In this document: one piece after another, positions 1 to 5,062 of the stretch
Numbering within the stretch: the first letter of the stretch is position 1
Layout of the letters: every line of letters begins with the position of its first letter
Assembly: GCA_964541755.1 (NCBI GenBank)
Contig: CAZIRF010000056.1
Location: forward strand, 1 to 14,263
Direction of reading: 5' to 3'
Source of the DNA: CAZIRF01 sp964541755
GTDB taxonomy: Bacteria; Spirochaetota; Spirochaetia; Treponematales; Breznakiellaceae
Length of the DNA: 14,263 nt
The notes under the pieces: model-generated
What the model was told of the DNA's origin: nothing
Seen by the model: only the letters and a program-made list of their open reading frames with translations
Database searches by the model: none
Translations under genes and position numbers: made by a program

Positions 1-1220
1 ATTATATTTGAATAGTTGAAATGTGGGCTTAACAAACTAGTTTTTCGAGGTGCCCTGTAGAGGTCTGCCGAGTATTCGGGGTTTTCGATGCTGTCAATGA
101 GGGAGAGGAGCTCGTAGAGGGGGCGATTTTCGGTAACCTGTTGATGAACGCGCTTGGAGAAAATCCGGCGAAGAGCCTGGACATCGCCTGTTTCACCGGC
201 CGATTTGAGCGCCGCAGCCGTATCGCCCTGCGAGCTCCCGTTCTGTCGGGCCCTGTCCCCATCAGCCTGAATCCCCTTCGTCTCCCTGTCCAAAGCGATT
301 TCCTTGACGATTGCGGGAGACTGCTCCGGCAAGCGGGCATTCCCAAAGCCGTTTTGGTGGCGGCAGCCGCAGGAGCGGCGGATGCAGAGTACCGGTTCCA
401 TTTCTGGTTGATCTTCTTCGGGGGCACCATCCAGGCGCGCTTTGATGTAATGGACTGCCTGTACCGCCAAGGGTTCGAAGGACTGACGTATGGTTGTATA
501 CTGATGAAACAGGGATCGCGAGAACTGCAAATCGTCACAGCCGGTAACGGCGATGTCCCAGGGCACACTTATGCCGCGACGCAGGAGGGCGCTGTAAACG
601 CCAAGGGCCATGAGGTCGTTTGCACAGGCGAATACCTGGGGCTTCAAACCCTTGTGGTCAATGATATGCGCGACGGCAGCCTCCCCGGATCTGGCGAGGA
701 AGTCCCCTTCATACAGGTGATCGGCGTCGAGCTCGAGGCCTTCTTCCCTCATGACAGCGCGAAAGGCCTCCAGTCGTACGAGGGCTTCCCGGTTTGAGGA
801 GGGGCCTGATACATAGACGATATCGCGGTACCCATGGTCGTGGATCAGGTGTTCCGCCATTTTGCGCATGCCAAGCGCATTGTCGTAGACGAATACCGGC
901 TCCCCGATAACCGACGTCCCAAGGGATACCATGGGGATATCCCGGTGGCTGCGCAGGAAGTTTTCGAGTATCGGCGTTCCTCCTTGATTCACAAGGGAAG
1001 AGGAGACCGAAAGGATTGCATCGAATTCTTGGGCGCTCACCAAATCCAGGAGGTCTTTGCTGTAGCGATATTCCTCGTGATAGATGTTGAGGCACCCGAC
1101 CCCAAGGTAGACAGCCTCGAGGCCGGTCTCTGCCAATGCCCGCTGTACCCCGATAAAGGTACTGCGATGAAAGGATGATATTGCGACGTCAAGGAGCACT
1201 GCAATGCGCTGTGGGGCCAT
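1..1220 (-). CDS. LacI-type periplasmic-binding-like sensor protein, C-terminus beyond window
   Basis: The frame stays open from an ATG at 1220 through base 1: 406 codons, no stop, so the 3' end is missing. Residues about 4-280 look like the type I periplasmic-binding fold of LacI/GalR regulators, with AVLLDV at the start, VYVSGPSSNREA (136-147), a CANDLMALGVY stretch (199-209) and TGCDD (226-230). The usual N-terminal helix-turn-helix is absent; the protein begins directly with the sensor fold. A Cys-rich IRRSCGC motif (280-286) closes the domain. In known spirochaete and Firmicute proteins of this layout, such a motif precedes a linker and a signalling output (GGDEF, histidine kinase or AraC-type). 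A helical, low-complexity linker follows here, but the output domain lies outside the window, so the class is unknown. Probable role: cytoplasmic sensing of a sugar or similar ligand. No good Shine-Dalgarno precedes the ATG. The last 15 or so codons are more AT-rich than the rest. Confidence 0.75.
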   Translation of the reverse strand, partial: MAPQRIAVLLDVAISSFHRSTFIGVQRALAETGLEAVYLGVGCLNIYHEEYRYSKDLLDLVSAQEFDAILSVSSSLVNQGGTPILENFLRSHRDIPMVSLGTSVIGEPVFVYDNALGMRKMAEHLIHDHGYRDIVYVSGPSSNREALVRLEAFRAVMREEGLELDADHLYEGDFLARSGEAAVAHIIDHKGLKPQVFACANDLMALGVYSALLRRGISVPWDIAVTGCDDLQFSRSLFHQYTTIRQSFEPLAVQAVHYIKARLDGAPEEDQPEMEPVLCIRRSCGCRHQNGFGNARLPEQSPAIVKEIALDRETKGIQADGDRARQNGSSQGDTAAALKSAGETGDVQALRRIFSKRVHQQVTENRPLYELLSLIDSIENPEYSADLYRAPRKTSLLSPHFNYSNI

Positions 1221-1225
1221 ACCCC

Positions 1226-1255
1226 ATTGTACTACGGGATGACACGTGTGCGCAA
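1226..1255 (-). promoter_or_regulatory. Candidate promoter for the sensor gene, possibly leaderless
   Basis: On the minus strand TTGCGC (1255-1250) and TACAAT (1231-1226) are 18 bp apart. The A of the ATG lies six bases past the -10 box, where transcription would normally start. An 8-bp palindrome, ACACGTGT (1242-1249), sits in the spacer and could be an operator. This is inference from motif spacing only. Confidence 0.35.
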
Positions 1256-1266
1256 ATTGAGCTACC

Positions 1267-1983
1267 ATGAGACTCATGAAGCTCTTCCTGCACGCATGCT
1301 GCGGGCCCTGCTACCTCGGGGTGAACACGGGCCTCGTTGATGGCGACGGGGGTCTCCACGCGGGTGATGAGGTCCTCATCTGGTACTATAATCCCAATAT
1401 TCACCCGGCTGATGAAGAAGAACGCCGTTGGCAAAACCTGGTTCTGGCTGCCAGGGCGACTGGACGTCCGCTCGTGCGCGCCGGCTATGAGCCGGAGCGC
1501 CATCTTGCGGCCACTCGCGGCGGCTTTTCGCCTGTGTTGCGGGGCCATGAGCCAGCCGAACACGCTGCCCCCTGCGAACATGCAGCCCCCTGCCGCTGCC
1601 TGGCATGTTACCGCCTTCGCCTCGAAGAGGCCGCCCGCGCCGCGCGTGAAGCCGGTTTCGACACCCTTTCGACCACCCTTCTCGTTAGCCCCTGGCAGCG
1701 CCACGAAGACATTGTCGAAATCGGGCGGGACGCGGCGGCGGCGCAGGGTCTCGCCTTTCTTGCCACCGACTTCCGGGTCTACTACCGCGCGGGTCAAGAG
1801 CGGGCGAAGGAATTGGGGCTGTATCGGCAGAAGTACTGCGGCTGTGCCGCGTCACGGAACGAAGCCCGTGAACAGGAAGAGCTGCATGCGGCAGAAAAGG
1901 CCGCACGCAAAGAGGCCCTCCGCCTCGAGGCCGCACAGAACAGGGCCGCTAAAGAGGCCCGCAAGGCGCGCGACAGGGCTTGA
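1267..1983 (+). CDS. queH: Epoxyqueuosine reductase QueH (DUF208 family)
   Basis: The 238-residue product carries the QueH hallmarks: HACCGPC (9-15), YYNPNIHP (40-47), CLACYRLRL (111-119), STTLLVSPWQRH (135-146), DFRVYYRAG (168-176) and YRQKYCGC (186-193). QueH reduces epoxyqueuosine to queuosine in certain tRNAs. It is an iron-sulfur enzyme unrelated to the cobalamin-dependent QueG; the C11/C12 and C111/C114 pairs are the likely cluster ligands and C191/C193 a further conserved pair. An 18-bp imperfect tandem duplication encodes EHAAPC twice (98-109) just before C111 and adds two cysteines. The tail after residue 200 is a charged Ala/Glu/Arg/Lys helix, longer than the core needs. The start at 1267 is the first ATG; 1276 is a second in-frame option, and neither has a strong ribosome binding site. 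It is transcribed divergently from the sensor gene and converges on the ABC operon. Confidence 0.93.
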   Translation: MRLMKLFLHACCGPCYLGVNTGLVDGDGGLHAGDEVLIWYYNPNIHPADEEERRWQNLVLAARATGRPLVRAGYEPERHLAATRGGFSPVLRGHEPAEHAAPCEHAAPCRCLACYRLRLEEAARAAREAGFDTLSTTLLVSPWQRHEDIVEIGRDAAAAQGLAFLATDFRVYYRAGQERAKELGLYRQKYCGCAASRNEAREQEELHAAEKAARKEALRLEAAQNRAAKEARKARDRA

Positions 1984-2047
1984 GCTGCAGGCTTCCGCTT
2001 ACCAGCCTGTAGCCCCCGAGCTGCAAGCTTCCGCTTACAGCCCCCCC
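1982..2047. repeat. Two tandem hairpin repeats between convergent genes
   Basis: Two copies of a GAGCTGCARGCTTCCGCTTA unit start at 1982 and 2018. Each folds. Copy 1 pairs 1984-1993 with 2004-2013 (10 bp, one G-T). Copy 2 pairs 2020-2028 with 2033-2041 (9 bp, one mismatch, TTCC loop). The block overlaps the queH stop and abuts the ATPase stop, filling the whole spacer. No T-run follows on either strand, so it is not a classic intrinsic terminator. It looks like a REP-type palindromic repeat that may stop or stabilise both convergent transcripts. Confidence 0.7.
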
Positions 2048-2841
2048 TAGGGCGCGAGCAGGCTGCGGTCGTTTGAGAGGCTCTGGCCGCGCAGGGCCCG
2101 GAAGCGCTCCACGAGACGCTCGACGGTAAGAGACTTCTTCTCATCACCCTGCACATCCATGATGATCTCCCCCGCGTCCATCATGACAAGGCGTGTCCCG
2201 GTCTCGATCGCCCGCGCCATGTCGTGGGTAACCATCAGCACGGAGAGGCCGAACTCCTTGGCGAAGCGATTGGTGAGGGCAAGGACCTTTTCCGCGTTGG
2301 CCGGGTCGAGGGCCGCGGTGTGTTCGTCCAGGAGGAGGACCGCCGGCCGGGCGATGACGGCCATGAGCAGGGTTAGTGCCTGTCGCTGCCCGCCGGAGAG
2401 CCGGTTGACGTTCTCCTTCATGCGCTCCTCAAGCCCCATATCAAGCTCGGCCAGGAGGGCGCGGTAGTGTTCACGCCGCGGGCGGGTCATGGCGATCTTG
2501 AAGCTCTTCTGCCCCTTTTTGGAAGCGACGGCGAGGTTGTCCTCGACACTCATCTCGGCGGCGGTTCCCCCAAGGGGGTCTTGAAATACCCGTCCTGTGG
2601 AACGCGCCCGCAGGTACTCAGCCTCGCCGCTGCGATCGACCCCGTCGATGAGTATGCGCCCGCTCGTGGGGCGAATGGCGGCCGCGACGACATTGAGCAG
2701 GGTACTCTTTCCCGCGCCATTGGACCCGATTATGGTAATGAATTCACCGCGTTCGAGCGAAAGGTCGATCCCCTTGAGTGCGCGCCGTTCGTCGGGGGTG
2801 TTCTCCTTGAAGACTACTTCGATCTTTTCAAGTTGTATCAT
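2047..2841 (-). CDS. ABC importer ATP-binding protein (TrpXYZ/ABC_sub_bind-type operon)
   Basis: The 264-residue product is a complete ABC ATPase. Walker A is GSNGAGKST (39-47), the Q-loop is Q87, the signature is LSGGQRQ (148-154), Walker B is LLLDE (169-173), the D-loop follows at A177-L178-D179 and the switch histidine is H206 in VTHD. It would power import through the permease encoded just upstream. Its ATG overlaps the permease stop in a 4-bp ATGA (2838-2841), which indicates translational coupling. It is the last gene of the operon and ends against the hairpin repeats. Homologous operons with a PF04392 binding protein are often assigned to tryptophan or tyrosine uptake, but the substrate cannot be read from this sequence. 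Confidence 0.93.
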   Translation of the reverse strand: MIQLEKIEVVFKENTPDERRALKGIDLSLERGEFITIIGSNGAGKSTLLNVVAAAIRPTSGRILIDGVDRSGEAEYLRARSTGRVFQDPLGGTAAEMSVEDNLAVASKKGQKSFKIAMTRPRREHYRALLAELDMGLEERMKENVNRLSGGQRQALTLLMAVIARPAVLLLDEHTAALDPANAEKVLALTNRFAKEFGLSVLMVTHDMARAIETGTRLVMMDAGEIIMDVQGDEKKSLTVERLVERFRALRGQSLSNDRSLLAP

Positions 2842-3752
2842 GCTGATAATCTCCTGCGGGCCCGCTGGTTTTTTCGCGCGGCCAGCTGGCTGCGAAGCTT
2901 CCCGACCCCCAACGAAAAGACGATCATGAGGGCCGTTACCAGGCGCAGGTCGTTGGGCGTAATACCGGCAAAGTAGCCGTAGAATCGCGCGCCGAACATG
3001 ATGGCCTTGAAGAGGACGGCCCCCAGTATTGCGCGCGCGATCTGCCCTCCAATGCGGTTCGTGCGAAAGAGAAGCTCCCCGATCATGACCGATGCAAGCC
3101 CCAGGGCGACCACCCCCGAACCCAAGTTGACGTCTGCAAAGCCGTGGTGCTGCGAGGCGAAGGCCCCCGAAAGGGCCGCAAAGGCGTTCCCCAGGGCGAC
3201 CCCGGCGACCTTGTAGCTGTCCGGGTTCGAGCCGGAGGCCGTTACCATGCGTTCATTGTCGCCCAAGGCCCCCAGGGTAAGCCCGAACTCGGTGTGGAAG
3301 AAGAGGTCAAGGAGAATGACAAGCAGAATGGCGACCAGTATAAAGAAGAGGGCCTGCGCGAAGGCCGGCTCGAGGCCGGGAATCCAGGACTTCGAGAAGT
3401 CCGCCAGGGGGCGCAAGCCTACCAGCTGGATGTTCGATTTCCCGCCCATAACGCGCAGGTTTACCGAGTAGAGCCCCGTCATGACGACAATGCCCGCCAA
3501 AAGCGGCGGGACGCGAAAGCCCGTGTGGATGAGGGCCGTAAGGGCCCCCGCCGCCCCGCCCGCGAGCATGGCAACCAAGACCGCGAGCGGGAAGGGGACG
3601 CCGGCGACGAGGAGGGCCGCGGCGACCGCCGCCCCTAGGGGGAAGCTCCCCTCGACCGTAAGATCCGGGAAGTCCAGGACCCGGAAGGTGATGAACACCC
3701 CGATGGCAAGTATGCCGTAGATCAAACCCTCTGTAAGTATCGCCTCTGTCAT
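2838..3752 (-). CDS. ABC importer permease (BPD_transp_2 / LivHM-like)
   Basis: The 304-residue membrane protein has roughly eight or nine hydrophobic segments and a basic C-terminal tail (RKNQRARRR, 293-301). The loop with GSNP (174-177) followed by VAGVALGNAFAALSG matches the cytoplasmic coupling loop of branched-chain amino-acid-type permeases, where the ATPase docks. The opening (TEGLIYGILAIGVFITFRVL) and DLTVEGSFPLGAA (30-42) are typical of permeases paired with PF04392 binding proteins. The start at 3752 is preferred over an in-frame ATG at 3803 because AGAGGG lies five bases before it, and the longer version would translate the intergenic hairpin. It lies between the lipoprotein and ATPase genes. 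Confidence 0.92.
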   Translation of the reverse strand: MTEAILTEGLIYGILAIGVFITFRVLDFPDLTVEGSFPLGAAVAAALLVAGVPFPLAVLVAMLAGGAAGALTALIHTGFRVPPLLAGIVVMTGLYSVNLRVMGGKSNIQLVGLRPLADFSKSWIPGLEPAFAQALFFILVAILLVILLDLFFHTEFGLTLGALGDNERMVTASGSNPDSYKVAGVALGNAFAALSGAFASQHHGFADVNLGSGVVALGLASVMIGELLFRTNRIGGQIARAILGAVLFKAIMFGARFYGYFAGITPNDLRLVTALMIVFSLGVGKLRSQLAARKNQRARRRLSA

Positions 3753-3774
3753 GCGTCCCTCTGTATGTGCATCT

Positions 3775-3805
3775 GCTTGCAAATCCGTTACGGATTTGCA
3801 CAAGC
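3775..3805. repeat. Intergenic hairpin upstream of the permease gene
   Basis: GCAAATCCG (3779-3787) and CGGATTTGC (3791-3799) form a perfect 9-bp stem with a TTA loop. One more T-A pair follows outside it, and a further GCTT/AAGC pairing (3775-3778 with 3802-3805) is possible past a 2-nt bulge. It lies about 25 bases before the permease start. It could limit read-through or protect the upstream mRNA from 3' decay. Confidence 0.65.
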
Positions 3806-3837
3806 CAATCGAAAAACCGCGAGGTTTTTGGATTGGC
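3804..3837. repeat. Long hairpin directly after the binding-protein stop codon
   Basis: GCCAATC (3804-3810) pairs with GATTGGC (3831-3837), and AAAAACC (3812-3818) with GGTTTTT (3823-3829). There is a single G-G mismatch between the two blocks and a GCGA (GNRA-class) loop on the plus strand. The stem begins one base after the lipoprotein stop at 3839. Hairpins here are known to raise binding-protein expression over permease expression in ABC operons; that role is inferred for this case. Confidence 0.7.
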
Positions 3838-3838
3838 C

Positions 3839-4831
3839 CTACTCTATAACGAGGGAGGCCTGTGCGAGAAGGTCCTCGGGGATGACGAGTCCCAGTTCTT
3901 TAGCCACCTTCTTGTTGAGGACGAGGGCCATCTCTTCGCTGTCCTTGGGGAAGTAGGTGGGGATGTCCGCAGTCTTCTTTCCCTTGAGGATGTCGACAAC
4001 AATGCGCCCGGTCGCCCGGCCCATCTGGTAGTAGTTGAAGCCCACTGCCGCGAGTATGGGTATGGACTCTGCAGAGCTGGGGTCGGCCGTGACGAGGGGG
4101 ATCTTCTCGCTGTTGCAGATTTCGGCCACGGTCGAAATGGCGCTGAATACCGTGTTGTCGTTCGAGAGGTACACCGCGTCCACCCGGCCAATGAGGGCGG
4201 TAAGGGCCTGGCTTACCTCGGCGGAGTTCGTCACGACAGAGGGGACAAAGGCCAGCCCCTTCTTGGTGCAGTAGGCCTTGAGGCGCTCCGCCGTCGTCAC
4301 CGAGTTCGCCTCGCCGGCGTTGTAGACGTGCCCCACGCGCGTTACTGTCGGGGCGATGGCCAGGATGGTGTCGATCTGGTTCTCAACCGGGGGCAGGTCC
4401 GAAGTACCCGTTACATTCGCCCCGCCCTTGTCGAAGGATGGCACGAGACCCGCGGCAACCGGGTCGGTAACGGCGGAGTAGACGACGGGGAATTCGCTTA
4501 TCGTGTTGGCCAGGGCCATGGCAGTGGGGGTGGCGATGCCAACGGCGATATCGGCCTTGCTTATCTTGTACTTCTGGGCAATCTGGGTGGCTGTGGCCGG
4601 CTCGCCGTTGGCGTTCTGCAGGTCGAAGCGGGCCTTGGGGAAGGCGGCGCGCACCTCTTCGACGATACCCTTTTCAAGGTCGTCGAGGGCCGGGTGGGCG
4701 ACGATCTTCGCGATCCCCACGAGGGGCTCGTCGGCACTGCGGGCCGCCTTGCAGGAGGTGAAGGCGAGGGTGGCGCCAAACAGGGCGGCTGCGAGGGCCG
4801 GCAGGGCTATCAGTCTTGATGTGTGTTTCAT
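3839..4831 (-). CDS. ABC importer substrate-binding lipoprotein (PF04392, ABC_sub_bind)
   Basis: The 330-residue precursor has a basic start, a hydrophobic core (about 7-24) and a relaxed lipobox FTSC with C27 as the predicted lipidated residue; spirochaete lipoboxes often depart from the LxxC norm. The mature part matches the ABC_sub_bind fold: GIAKIVAHPALD (39-50), VGIATPTA (97-104), YSAVTDPVAAGLV (118-130) and NVTGTSD shortly after. It would sit on the membrane outer face and deliver substrate to the permease. The ATG at 4831 has AAGGAG (4843-4838) six bases upstream. It is the first gene of the operon, followed by two hairpins before the permease. Family members bind tryptophan, tyrosine or other small molecules; specificity is not visible here. 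Confidence 0.93.
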   Translation of the reverse strand: MKHTSRLIALPALAAALFGATLAFTSCKAARSADEPLVGIAKIVAHPALDDLEKGIVEEVRAAFPKARFDLQNANGEPATATQIAQKYKISKADIAVGIATPTAMALANTISEFPVVYSAVTDPVAAGLVPSFDKGGANVTGTSDLPPVENQIDTILAIAPTVTRVGHVYNAGEANSVTTAERLKAYCTKKGLAFVPSVVTNSAEVSQALTALIGRVDAVYLSNDNTVFSAISTVAEICNSEKIPLVTADPSSAESIPILAAVGFNYYQMGRATGRIVVDILKGKKTADIPTYFPKDSEEMALVLNKKVAKELGLVIPEDLLAQASLVIE

Positions 4832-4843
4832 GGAATGCTCCTT

Positions 4844-4865
4844 GTGTTACTGTGTATAGTAACAC
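4844..4865. promoter_or_regulatory. Perfect palindrome (operator or leader hairpin) of the ABC operon
   Basis: GTGTTACT (4844-4851), six bases, then AGTAACAC (4858-4865) form a perfect 8+6+8 inverted repeat. It directly abuts the AAGGAG of the lipoprotein gene and overlaps the predicted transcription start. It could be a repressor site or an mRNA hairpin that controls ribosome access. I cannot assign it to a named regulator. The spacing is loosely TyrR/TrpR-like but is not a consensus match. Confidence 0.65.
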
Positions 4866-4869
4866 GGAG

Positions 4870-4898
4870 ACAGTACTCCCAAAGCACAAAGATGTCAA
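4870..4898 (-). promoter_or_regulatory. Promoter of the ABC transporter operon
   Basis: A perfect -35 box TTGACA (4898-4893) is followed after 17 bp by a weak -10 TACTGT (4875-4870). This places the start near 4863, at the edge of the palindrome, and leaves a 5' leader of about 30 bases. A strong -35 with a poor -10 fits regulated expression. Confidence 0.6.
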
Positions 4899-4976
4899 GC
4901 GGGATGCCCCTTCGATCTCCGCGCGAGAAAGCCTCTGCGAGCGGGTTGAACTATCAGCCTTGAATCCCTTCCTCCA

Positions 4977-5006
4977 TTGCACAAAGCGCGCAGGATACGC
5001 TACTAT
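4977..5006 (+). promoter_or_regulatory. Candidate valS promoter
   Basis: TTGCAC (4977-4982) and TACTAT (5001-5006) are 18 bp apart, giving a leader of about 50 bases before valS. No T-box features (specifier stem, conserved T-box sequence, antiterminator) are visible in the leader. Confidence 0.45.
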
Positions 5007-5062
5007 TTGCCGTATTTCCCGGCGCGGCAGTGGCCCGTGAGCAGAACAGGAAGGAGTACCCG

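Noticed and set aside
1337..2050. Alternative-frame reading frame over queH
   Set aside because: It overlaps the well-supported queH in another frame, and its end translates the non-coding hairpin repeats.
3217..3240. tRNA T-arm-like GGGTTCGAGCC sequence
   Set aside because: It lies inside the permease coding region and no acceptor, D or anticodon stems surround it.
3767..4819. Long plus-strand reading frame opposite the binding-protein gene
   Set aside because: It is antisense to a clear lipoprotein gene, has no family resemblance, and begins in the intergenic hairpins; it is a GC-driven shadow.
4860..5062. T-box leader for valS
   Set aside because: The leader after the likely promoter is only about 50 bases and lacks the conserved T-box and antiterminator elements.
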